Assembly (NCBI RefSeq): GCF_014639315.1
Contig: NZ_BMFY01000007.1
Coordinates: forward strand, 124,001 to 188,000
DNA: 64,000 nucleotides
Source: Sediminivirga luteola
Lineage (GTDB): Bacteria; Actinomycetota; Actinomycetes; Actinomycetales; Brevibacteriaceae
Direction: 5' to 3'
Positions within the stretch are counted from its first letter, which is position 1, and the number at the start of each line of letters is the position of its first letter. Below are positions 33,771-41,820 of this stretch, one piece after another. The notes below the pieces were generated by a model. That model did not search any database. It was given only the letters and a program-made list of their open reading frames with translations, and was not told the origin of the DNA. The position numbers and the translations under genes were made by a program.

Positions 33771-35689
33771 CGCTTCTCCTCCTGGACCAGCGGATCGGAC
33801 GTTCTTTCCACGTCTCCATCCAGTCGTTCGGCATCGCCACGCATGGCGGCATCAGCGTCGCCGCGCACCACCTCGACTCCGGCGGCCCTGCCCGCAGCGC
33901 AACCATCGCCGCCGCCGGAGAAGTCCGCCTCATCCGGAATGGAGGCCATGGGCTCTCCTCGCGGAGTGGTCATGGTCGGGACGGTGTCCATCAGCGCGCG
34001 GGTGTAGGCGTGCGCCGCCCGCCCGGCACGCAGGTCTTCAGAGCTGATGTCCTCGACCAGCCTGCCCCGGTACATCACCAGGACGCGGGTGCACAGTGAG
34101 GTGACGACCGCGATGTCGTGCGAGACGAACATGATGGCGGTTCCGTCTTCCTCATTGATTCGCCTGAGCAGGGTGAGGATCTCCGCCTGGACGGTGACAT
34201 CGAGCGCGGTAGTCGGTTCATCGGCGAGAATCAGCGAGGGTTTGCCCATCAACCCGGCGGCGATCATCGCGCGCTGGCGCATGCCTCCGGAATACTCGTG
34301 AGGATACTGGCCGTAGCGGCGCTCCGCGTCCGGGATGCGCACGGCTTCAAGCCGTTCGATCGCTGCCTCGCGTGCCTCCCTGCGGTTCATCCCCAGGTGC
34401 AGCAGACCTGCCTCGGCCACCTGCGAGCCCACGTGCAGGGCGGGATTGAGCGAGGACATGGGGTCCTGGAACACCATCGCCATACGCTTCCCGAAGTGAT
34501 GGTCGAGGCTCGCAGGGTGGCCGCCTGCCCGCAGTGTGAGGTCCTCCCCGTCGAAACGCGCAGCGTCAGCGGACACATGCAGCGAGGGGTCCAGCAGGCC
34601 CGCCATGGACATCAGGGTGAGGCTCTTGCCGGAACCGGATTCCCCCACCACGCCCACGATCTCCCCTCGGGCTACATCGAAGGACACCCCGTCCACCAGG
34701 GTGCGTACATCATCCCTGCCGTGGGGCGCGCAGACGCGGAGGTTGCGCACGGCCAGCACCGAGTCCTCGGCGAAGGGCGCCGGGACTCCCGCCGGCTCAG
34801 TCTCGTTTTCCGCTGTCTGCGCCCGAAGCCTCCGCAGCACCCGTGAAGACAGGCTGCGATGGGTGTCCGGGGTGAGCGCCTTGCCCAGGATCTCGCCGAG
34901 CAGCACGAAGGTGAGCCCGGCAAGAATGATCGCGATACCCGGCACCAGGGCCGCTGCGGGGGTCACGAAGATCCGGCTGACGCCCTCGTTGAGCATGCGA
35001 CCCCAGTCGTACTGGGGAACCTGGATGCCCAGGCCCAGGAAGGACAGGCCGGCGAAGGACACCAGCGCCCCGCCAGCAGTGATCGCGGCATTCACCAGCA
35101 GCGGGTCCCGCACATTGGGCAGCACGTGCCGCAGCACGATCTGCCATGTGGGCACTCCCAGCACGCGGGCGGCGGAGATGTAGTCGCGGCCCCAGACGGA
35201 GGCGGCGAGGTTGTGGGTGAGGCGCCCGTAGTTGGGCAGCATGGCGATGGCGATCGCCAGCGTCGCCGCCGTTCCGCTCTGTCCCAGGATGACGGAGAAG
35301 GCGATCGCCAGAAGCAGGCCGGGGAAGGCCACCCCGATGTTGATGCCGGCCACGATCCAGCGCCCGGCCCTGCCGCCAAGGATGAGCGGCAGCAGGCCCA
35401 CGAGGACGCCGGAAAGCACACCGGCCACGGTCGCCATGAGAGCCATGGATACGGAGAGCTGAGTGGCAGCCAACGTGCGTAGCAGGATGTCGCGTCCGCT
35501 GCCGTCGGTGCCGAAGAGATGCTCGTCGCTGGGTGGCTGGGATATCTGGGTGGTGTCCGTCACCGCAGCCCTCTCACCCCAGATCGCTGGAGCGAAGAGG
35601 GTGAGGAACAGCAACGTGCCGCAGGCGAGAAGCGCGAGAACGCCCAGGGGCGTCCGCAAGGCGGCGAGGAGACGACGTGCCGTGGTCAT
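33767..35689 (-). CDS. Fused DppC-like permease and DppD-like ATPase
   Basis: Single chain of 640 residues. The permease half at about 1-285 has five to six helices, the family motif DGSGRDILLRTLAATQLS and the EAA-loop region DYISAARVLGVPTWQIVLRHVLPN. The ATPase half at about 310-570 has GESGSGKS, FQDPMSSLNPALHVG, EYSGGMRQRAMIA and LILADEPTTALDVT. A tail of about 70 acidic residues follows. Fusion of the DppC and DppD roles occurs repeatedly in actinobacterial peptide importers. The gene overlaps its neighbours by 4 bases on both sides. Confidence 0.93.
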   Translation of the reverse strand: MTTARRLLAALRTPLGVLALLACGTLLFLTLFAPAIWGERAAVTDTTQISQPPSDEHLFGTDGSGRDILLRTLAATQLSVSMALMATVAGVLSGVLVGLLPLILGGRAGRWIVAGINIGVAFPGLLLAIAFSVILGQSGTAATLAIAIAMLPNYGRLTHNLAASVWGRDYISAARVLGVPTWQIVLRHVLPNVRDPLLVNAAITAGGALVSFAGLSFLGLGIQVPQYDWGRMLNEGVSRIFVTPAAALVPGIAIILAGLTFVLLGEILGKALTPDTHRSLSSRVLRRLRAQTAENETEPAGVPAPFAEDSVLAVRNLRVCAPHGRDDVRTLVDGVSFDVARGEIVGVVGESGSGKSLTLMSMAGLLDPSLHVSADAARFDGEDLTLRAGGHPASLDHHFGKRMAMVFQDPMSSLNPALHVGSQVAEAGLLHLGMNRREAREAAIERLEAVRIPDAERRYGQYPHEYSGGMRQRAMIAAGLMGKPSLILADEPTTALDVTVQAEILTLLRRINEEDGTAIMFVSHDIAVVTSLCTRVLVMYRGRLVEDISSEDLRAGRAAHAYTRALMDTVPTMTTPRGEPMASIPDEADFSGGGDGCAAGRAAGVEVVRGDADAAMRGDAERLDGDVERTSDPLVQEEKR

Positions 35690-36708
35690 GATGTGTCCAA
35701 TGCGGTCCGCGGATCCAGCAGGATCAGGACGATGTCGATGATGAGGTTGATGAGCAGCACCAGGGCGCCGTAGAAGATGATGATCCCTTGCACCAGCGGG
35801 TAATCCTGGTTCTGGATCGACTCGACGATGACGCCACCCAGGCCGGGCCAGGCGAAGATGTTCTCCACCAGCACGGTGCCGGCGATCATGCTTCCGAGCA
35901 GCAGGCCAGAGATGGTGAGTGTCGAGGTCAGTAGATTGGGGAGCACGTGCTTGCCGTAGAGACGTACCGCGGGCATGCGCTTGGCGCGTGCCGTGCGGAC
36001 GTAGTCCTGCTGGAGGACGGTGAGGGTCTCGGCGCGGACGATCCTGGTGAGCGATGCCGTCGGGCCCAGCGCCAGGGCGATCACCGGGAGCAGGTAGGAC
36101 TCGAGGCCGGAGCGTCCGGCCACCGGCAGTATGTCCATATTCACGGCGAACAGGTAGACGAGGATGACGCCCGCGAGGAACTCGGGGATCACGGCGACGA
36201 TCGCGGAGACCGACGTGAAACCCACCTCGACGCCATGCCGGCGGCCACCGCGGGTGATCGCGCCGAAGAACAGGCCCAGGCAGACCGCGAGCACGAGGGC
36301 GATGGCCACGGCGGCGAGGGCGAGTTCGAGTGTGGCTGGTGCCCGGCTGAGGATCACATCGAGGACAGGCATTCGCGAGGTGATCGATTCGCCCATGTCT
36401 CCGGTGAACAGCCCGACCCAGAAGGTGAGGTACTGCACGATCACCGGCTTGTCCAAGCCCAGCTGGATTCGGCGAGCTTCGATTACCTCGGGCGGAGCGT
36501 TCTCACCGGCGGATATGCGCGCAGGGTCACCCGGGATCAGCTGGACAAGCAGAAACGAGACCGTCACCAGTACGAACAGTGAAATCACGAAGTACATGCC
36601 GCGGCGCAGCAGATAGGAGACCCAGGGATTCTGCGCGCGGAACGCCGTGCGCCCCGGTGCGGCAGCCGGAGTTCCACCCGCCGCGGGGCTTACTGGAGTG
36701 ACTGACAA
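35686..36708 (-). CDS. Peptide ABC transporter permease (DppB type)
   Basis: Permease of 340 residues with six helices and an N-terminal segment YLLRRGMYFVISLFVLVTVSF. Family motifs are QLIPGDPA and, in the cytoplasmic loop, DYVRTARAKRMPAVRLYGKHVLPN. First gene of the importer operon; the promoter should lie in the 137-bp gap up to the PucR gene stop at 36846, or the genes may be read through from pucR. A 30-residue Pro/Ala/Gly-rich leader precedes the first helix, so a later start is possible. Confidence 0.92.
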   Translation of the reverse strand: MSVTPVSPAAGGTPAAAPGRTAFRAQNPWVSYLLRRGMYFVISLFVLVTVSFLLVQLIPGDPARISAGENAPPEVIEARRIQLGLDKPVIVQYLTFWVGLFTGDMGESITSRMPVLDVILSRAPATLELALAAVAIALVLAVCLGLFFGAITRGGRRHGVEVGFTSVSAIVAVIPEFLAGVILVYLFAVNMDILPVAGRSGLESYLLPVIALALGPTASLTRIVRAETLTVLQQDYVRTARAKRMPAVRLYGKHVLPNLLTSTLTISGLLLGSMIAGTVLVENIFAWPGLGGVIVESIQNQDYPLVQGIIIFYGALVLLINLIIDIVLILLDPRTALDTS

Positions 36709-36845
36709 ACGGCCCCCTCATACCTCATCGGTCTGTCGCGGTCGTTTCAGTATCGTCAGCCGGAGAGTTCCTTGACATCGTGTGATCTGCCAGGCCTCTG
36801 ATGCCCGCGTTGTACAGATGACCAAGAGGTTCGCGCGCCGTTCCC

Positions 36846-38537
36846 TCATTCCTGCGACGCAGGAGCACTCAGTTCCGGCGCGATCCGCAGCAGCAGCTGG
36901 GCGGCGAACCGCGCCTCGGGATCCCCAAGGTCCATGTCCCCGATCTCCGCCAGCCGTCGCAGGCGGTAGCGCAGCGTGTTGGGATGCACGTGCAGCATGT
37001 CCGCCGCCGCGGACACGTCGCCCATGCAGTCCAGCCAGGAGCGCAGGGTCTCGATGAACTGCGTGTCGTGCACCTGATCGTGCGCCCACAACCGGGCGAC
37101 CGGGCCGGTGACCGTCGTCTTGCCCGCGGCGACGCGGTCGCGTAACTCCAGCAGGAGCGCCTCGACGTGCACCCGCGAGAACAAGGCCACGGAGGACTCG
37201 CTGTCACCCTGCTCCATCCGCACCCGCAGCGCCCGGCGGGCTCCTTCACGGGCGGTGAGCAGCTCCCGGGAACTGCTCACGATCGGCCCGATGCCCATCG
37301 CTAGCGGGGTGCGCCGCCCCACCCGGGCGAGGATGTCATCGGCCAGGCGCAACGCGTGGGCTTCCCCGGCTTCCATCGACTGCACGGGGAGCACACCGAA
37401 GATCGTGTCCCCCAGCAGCGCGACACAGGCAGCCGGATGTACAGCCGCCAGATGGACGACCACCGCATCGGCCACCCGCTGACGTTCGATCGCGGCATCG
37501 GCCTTCCTCGTCCTCAGCCCCAGGACTCCGGCGGCGAACACAGCGATAGGCGAATCGTCGATCCCCAAGCGCTCCAGGGCATAGTCGGCACCGTCTCCGC
37601 CTTCGAGCGCAGTGCTCAGCAGATCCGCTCGTAGCCGGCGATCCACATTCGCCCCAGCGCGCAGGCGCAGCAGGTGGAGCGCCACGACCTTGGACACATC
37701 GCGGAACACCGCCATCTGCTCGGGGCTGAAGGTCTCCGGCACCGCTGCCCAGATGGAACCCAGGATCTCGCCGCCCGCGCGCACGGCAATGGCGACACGC
37801 CCTTTGATCTCGGTGTCGTCCGAGGTGAGCTGGATGTAAACGGGCTCCTCCGAGGAATACAGTCGCTCGAAGAAGCCGGACTCCATCAGCATGCGGAGAT
37901 ACGGCTCCGGCACCTGACGTTCCAGAATGGTCTCGATCCGCGGGGAATCGGCCTCGTCCTGCCTGCTGGAGAAGGCGAGTACCCGCGAATTGCGGTCTTC
38001 GATGGTGACCGGTGCGTCCAGTAGGGAAGAGATCGCATTCGCCACGGCGAAAAGGTCACCGCTGGGCAGACCGTCAATGGTCTCGCTCTCGCTGGTGATC
38101 GCGGGCTCGGCCAGCAGCGAGTAGATCATGGAGCTGAGCTGTGTCCAGGAGGCTCCTCGGGTGAGCCCCAGCAAGGCGACCCCGTGGACGCCTGCGAGTT
38201 CCGCCGTCGCCGCCTCGAGTGCCACGGGTTCACGCAGGATCAGAGCGCTCGCTCCGCCTAGCGCCATCTCTCTGAGGACGCCGACGAGGTCCGGGCCCTC
38301 GCTCAGGCCTACGCCCAGCACGACCAGCCCGGGTGAGACCAGCATGTCGTCGAGAGGGTCGTACACGCTCACGCCGGTCACCCGGCGAGTGGGCTCCGGC
38401 ACTTCCGCCAGGGGCGCGAGAAAGGTGGAACCCAGGTCCTCAAGCATCCGCTCCAGAGTGAGGAGCGGCCGCTGCGGAGGATCCGTGCGCGGACCGGCGG
38501 TACCGTCGTCGTGATGAGGAGAGGACACGGGAAACAT
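36846..38537 (-). CDS. PucR-family transcriptional regulator
   Basis: Protein of 563 residues. The N-terminal purine-catabolism PucR-like domain covers about 25-180, a central GAF-like/GGDEF-like region about 190-440, and the C-terminal helix-turn-helix (HTH_30) the last 60 residues, with VSAAADMLHVHPNTLRYRLRRLAEI. Regulators of this type usually activate a neighbouring catabolic operon in response to a pathway metabolite. It lies between the peptide importer and the divergent M20 deacylase gene, and is the only regulator in the 23-40 kb island. Start ATG at 38537 is weakly supported; the GTG four codons later is an alternative. Confidence 0.92.
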   Translation of the reverse strand: MFPVSSPHHDDGTAGPRTDPPQRPLLTLERMLEDLGSTFLAPLAEVPEPTRRVTGVSVYDPLDDMLVSPGLVVLGVGLSEGPDLVGVLREMALGGASALILREPVALEAATAELAGVHGVALLGLTRGASWTQLSSMIYSLLAEPAITSESETIDGLPSGDLFAVANAISSLLDAPVTIEDRNSRVLAFSSRQDEADSPRIETILERQVPEPYLRMLMESGFFERLYSSEEPVYIQLTSDDTEIKGRVAIAVRAGGEILGSIWAAVPETFSPEQMAVFRDVSKVVALHLLRLRAGANVDRRLRADLLSTALEGGDGADYALERLGIDDSPIAVFAAGVLGLRTRKADAAIERQRVADAVVVHLAAVHPAACVALLGDTIFGVLPVQSMEAGEAHALRLADDILARVGRRTPLAMGIGPIVSSSRELLTAREGARRALRVRMEQGDSESSVALFSRVHVEALLLELRDRVAAGKTTVTGPVARLWAHDQVHDTQFIETLRSWLDCMGDVSAAADMLHVHPNTLRYRLRRLAEIGDMDLGDPEARFAAQLLLRIAPELSAPASQE

Positions 38538-38748
38538 CCCTGTATCTAATCAGATCCGTCCTGCTCCCTGGAACCGCGCGATTGCCATGCCACAGCGCAT
38601 TTTTCCGGCGTCTTCGCGTCCCGCCACCCCATGACCGGCAAGGTCCCCTGGGCATCTTGAGAGCCGGAAGGCGCACACAGATCCTCGCGCGGGCCGGGCA
38701 CCGCAGTCCGCTTGTACTACCAACTCGTGCCAGCCATGAGGGGCATGA

Positions 38749-38758
38749 TGTCGTACCG
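38749..38758. promoter_or_regulatory. Second copy of TGTCGTACCG, upstream of the M20 gene
   Basis: The 10-mer TGTCGTACCG found in the acyltransferase/hydrolase divergent promoter recurs here exactly, 65-74 bp before the M20 start, within a small GTCG-TAC-CGAC dyad. A shared exact 10-mer in two promoter regions of one putative regulon is suggestive, though chance cannot be dismissed. Confidence 0.4.
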
Positions 38759-38822
38759 ACCGCTGGTGATATCTTCGACAGCGTCCGTCCTCCGCAGGGG
38801 GCCTCAGCGTCGAAAGGCCATC

Positions 38823-39971
38823 ATGAACCGGTCATCCATTCAGCTCCCGCCAGGACTTCTGCCCGCCGCTGAGGCGAGGCTGGAGCAGATGATCGCCGAT
38901 ATCCGCACCCTGGTGGAGGTCGAGACGCCCTCCTCCGATCTGGAGGCGGTCGCGGCCGGCGCGGCAGAGGTCGCGCGGCTGATGCGGGAGCGACTGGGCG
39001 CCGGCCCGGAGACCATCGTGATCGACGGGGTGACGCACCTGCGGCTGCGGTTCGGCGACGGGCCAGCGCGGGTGGTCCTGGTCAACCACCAGGACACGGT
39101 CTGGCCGCACGGCACGCTGAACCGGCTCCCGTTCACCGCCGAGGACGGCGTGCTGCGCGGCCCCGGGGTCTTCGATATGCTCACCGGCCTGGTCATGTCC
39201 GTGCACGCGGCGGCACTCGTCGCGCAGAGCGGCCGCCCCCTGGAAGGACTGAGCATCCTGGTCACCGGTGATGAGGAAGTCGGCTCGATCACCTCACGGG
39301 ATTTGATCCTCACGGAAGCTGCCGAGGCCCGCGCCGTCTACGTGATGGAGGCCGCCGCCGATGGCGCCCTGAAAGTGGCACGCAAGGGCGTGGCGATGTA
39401 CCAGGTGACCGTGCACGGCCGTTCCTCCCATGCGGGACTCGACCCGGAGAAGGGCATCAACGCCGGCGTCGGCCTGGGACTGCTGCTGCCGCAGATCGCC
39501 GCTCTGTCGGACCCGCAGGCCGGTACCACCGTGACACCCACGGTGCTCTCCGGCGGGACCACCACCAATACGGTGCCGGCCGAGGCGCGGGTGCAGGTGG
39601 ATTCGCGTGCCGCCTCCCGGGCGGAACAGGAGCGGGTGGACGCGGCGATCAGGGCGCTGCCGGAGCCGATCCCCGGCGCGACGGTGACTGTGACCGGCGG
39701 GATCAACCGGCCGGTGATGCCCCGCGCGGCCGCCGAAGAACTCCTGGCCGAGGCCAGGCGGGTCGCTGCGGAGCTGGGCCTGGCAGAGCCGGAGGCGGTT
39801 GAGGTCGGCGGTGCTTCCGACGGGAACTTCACCGGCGGCGCCGGCATCCCGACCCTGGACGGCCTGGGCGCCGCGGGAGCCGGCGCGCACGCGGACCACG
39901 AGCACGCGATCATCGCCGAGATCGCTCCCCGGACGGCTCTTCTGGCCGGACTCATCAGCGCCCGGCTGTAA
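38823..39971 (+). CDS. M20-family metallopeptidase/deacylase (candidate N-succinyl-L-amino acid hydrolase)
   Basis: Protein of 382 residues of the carboxypeptidase G2/ArgE/DapE type. The metal site has H89 and D91 in VNHQDTVWP, bridging D118 in GPGVFDM, general base E151 and E152 in TGDEEVG, and the last histidine in HADHEHAI. The dimerisation domain begins KGVAMYQVTVHGRSSHAGL. Start ATG at 38823 has AAAGG upstream. M20 enzymes complete the D-to-L conversion by removing succinate from N-succinyl-L-amino acids, which fits this island. Glutamate carboxypeptidase is the main alternative. Divergent from the PucR gene. Confidence 0.87.
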   Translation: MNRSSIQLPPGLLPAAEARLEQMIADIRTLVEVETPSSDLEAVAAGAAEVARLMRERLGAGPETIVIDGVTHLRLRFGDGPARVVLVNHQDTVWPHGTLNRLPFTAEDGVLRGPGVFDMLTGLVMSVHAAALVAQSGRPLEGLSILVTGDEEVGSITSRDLILTEAAEARAVYVMEAAADGALKVARKGVAMYQVTVHGRSSHAGLDPEKGINAGVGLGLLLPQIAALSDPQAGTTVTPTVLSGGTTTNTVPAEARVQVDSRAASRAEQERVDAAIRALPEPIPGATVTVTGGINRPVMPRAAAEELLAEARRVAAELGLAEPEAVEVGGASDGNFTGGAGIPTLDGLGAAGAGAHADHEHAIIAEIAPRTALLAGLISARL

Positions 39972-39979
39972 GCCCGCCC

Positions 39980-40159
39980 TCGCGCGGTCCGGCCGCCTGG
40001 CGGGTGGCGCTCCGGGAGACGATGCACCCGCTCATGACCGCCGGCTGGACCGTCGCGGGCATCGACGCAGAGGGCACCTATGTGCTTGTGCCCGGCGATG
40101 GCAGAAAGCGAACATCCGAGCACAGCGGAGTGAATGAGCACAGCCCGGGCACCGGGTGA
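39980..40159 (+). pseudogene. C-terminal remnant of a second COG3375 acyltransferase
   Basis: Directly after the M20 gene, the frame through 39998 reads AAWRVALRETMHPLM then TAGWTVAGIDAEGTYVLVPG and ends in a TGA at 40157-40159. The intact acyltransferase at 28988-29851 ends HEWRLHTRAAFAELFAQGW, then TVTGFTRSSQYVLHHQGS. WR, the R before the helix, GWTV-G and YVL align with equal spacing. There is no start codon or N-terminal part, so only the tail of a lost gene remains. The rest of the gap to 40542 holds an AT-rich promoter-like stretch near 40190-40220 and no gene that I can support. Confidence 0.6.
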
Positions 40160-40542
40160 AAGAACGTTTCGCGGAATTCTTCGCGCGTTCACTAGAATCC
40201 CGCCGAAAATTATTTACCCGTAAAGACTCTCTCAACCCCGTGCGGGCGCGTTGGTGAGCGGCAGCGGATGCGCACGGGAACGATCAGAAGGATATCCGCC
40301 CAGGTCACCTGCGCCATCGAGGCGAAGATGCCATAGGAGACAGGGCTCCTCATCCGGACGCCTTCACCTGCCCCGGTGAGACCGCACGCGGATTCAGGCG
40401 CCGGTCAGTTTTCCCGGTTTTCCTGAGAATTCCCTTGACCGGAGAATCGCCCGGGCAATAGCCTTCGAATAGTCGGCGGACACCAGTGCCCACCGGCTCC
40501 ACCGGCTATCCACTGCTTGACCTTTGAGAGGACACCGTTCGC

Positions 40543-41114
40543 ATGAGCACGCCTGAAACCACTCCCACGCGCCGCCCTCGCGCTCGCACCGCCCTCGCGC
40601 TCGCACCGTCCTCGCGGCGGCGGGCGTCGTCGGCCTGGCCACCGCCCTGACCCTGACCACCGCCCAGTGGCAGGACGACGCGACAATCTCCGGTGACGTC
40701 ACCACCGGTACCTTTGAAATCACGGTCGATCCGAGCGACCTCGGCTTCGACGATGACTTCGGTCCCGGCGACACCCAGAGCGGCACCTACACCCTGTTGA
40801 ACGAGTCCAGCGTCGACGCCTACATCACCCTCGACATCTCCGGCTTCACCGCTACCGATGTCTGGGACCTCGAGGTGACCGCCGATGGCGAGCCTGTCTT
40901 CGAGGGCGACCCCGCCGGCGCCGGCACGACCGACCTCGCTCTCAGCACCGACTCCGTGTTCGGCCCCAACGAGTCCGCAAGCATCGGCATCTCGCTGACC
41001 CTGGTGGACCCGGAGACGGGCAGCGCACCCGAGGGCGTCACCGACACGGCGACCTTCACCTTCAACGGCACCAGCGAGATCCCCACGGACGACGGCCCGG
41101 GCCCCGTCGAGTAA
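40543..41114 (+). pseudogene. SipW-dependent (alternate signal) secreted protein, frameshifted by a 17-bp duplication
   Basis: The ATG at 40543 follows a GAGAGGA ribosome site and encodes MSTPETTPTRRPRART, but the frame then derails. CCCTCGCGCTCGCACCG occurs twice in tandem (40575-40591 and 40592-40608). Removing one copy restores MSTPETTPTRRPRART-VLAAAGVVGLATALTLTTAQ-WQDDATISGDVTTGTFEITV and an open frame to the stop at 41114. The restored protein has about 184 residues, a TasA/camelysin-like alternate signal and an acidic, immunoglobulin-like body. As written, no ATG, GTG or TTG exists in the second frame before 40797. Lies directly upstream of a SipW-type signal peptidase. Confidence 0.85.
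40575..40608. repeat. Exact 17-bp tandem duplication inside a signal-peptide region
   Basis: Two adjacent copies of CCCTCGCGCTCGCACCG. Seventeen is not a multiple of three, so gain or loss of one copy switches the downstream coding sequence in or out of frame. Such direct repeats can expand or contract by strand slippage during replication. Confidence 0.9.
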
Positions 41115-41241
41115 CGAACACGCCCGGGAGGGCCGGCGCCGCCTCGGCAGCGGCGTCGGCCCTCCCCGGGCCCGCCGGGCCGCATAAGCGCCCGGCGGCC
41201 GCTGACGGCCCGATGGGTATCCACCTTGCAGTGACCGGGAG

Positions 41242-41820
41242 ATGATGACCACGCCTGAGCACACCACCGCGTCCGGCACGCGGCGCCGTCCGCAGCGCCG
41301 GCGTTCTGCGCTCGGCACGGCGTGGTCGGTGCTGGTGACCGTGGTCGCGGTGGTGACGATCGGCCTCACGATCGCCGCCTACACCGGGCTGCTGGGCGTC
41401 CGCGCCATCACGTCCAGCTCGATGCAGCCCACGCTGAACGCCGGCGATATGATCATCAGCCGCACGGTCCCCGCAGCCGAAGCCCAGATCGGCGATATCG
41501 CCACGCTGCAGCATCCGGACGGTCATGTGGTGACACACCGCGTGCTCGCCAATGAGCCCGATCCGGAAGGCCCGGAAGGCACCGGCCGGCTCATCACGAT
41601 GCAGGGCGACGACAACGACGTCGCCGATCCGAGACCCTATCCCGCGACGGAGGTCGATGTGATGCTCATCCGGGTTCCCTACCTGGGCGGGGTCTTCCGG
41701 GCGGTGTCACAGCCGCCGGTCAGTTACATCGCCCTCGGATCGCTCGCCCTGCTCCTGGCCTCCGGGTTCATGCCGGCCCGCCGGCGCAGCACCGAAGCGC
41801 AGGAGCGTCCCACCTCATGA
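41242..41820 (+). CDS. SipW-type (ER-type) signal peptidase I
   Basis: Protein of 192 residues. An N-terminal membrane anchor lies at about 28-50. Nucleophile S60 is in ITSSSMQPTL, and the general base is H99 in HVVTHRV rather than the usual lysine, which marks the ER/SipW type. A C-terminal helix at about 160-178 follows. SipW-type enzymes cut the alternate signals of TasA-like proteins, and the preceding gene encodes exactly such a substrate. Two adjacent ATGs make the exact start uncertain by one codon. The stop overlaps the LPXTG-protein start (ATGA). Confidence 0.92.
   Translation: MMTTPEHTTASGTRRRPQRRRSALGTAWSVLVTVVAVVTIGLTIAAYTGLLGVRAITSSSMQPTLNAGDMIISRTVPAAEAQIGDIATLQHPDGHVVTHRVLANEPDPEGPEGTGRLITMQGDDNDVADPRPYPATEVDVMLIRVPYLGGVFRAVSQPPVSYIALGSLALLLASGFMPARRRSTEAQERPTS

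Noticed and set aside
40236-40358. Leftward reading MRSPVSYGIFASMAQVTWAD in the gap before the SipW locus, resembling a membrane segment
   Set aside because: Only about 25 residues look protein-like, the continuation is arginine-rich noise, and no ribosome site or family match is apparent.
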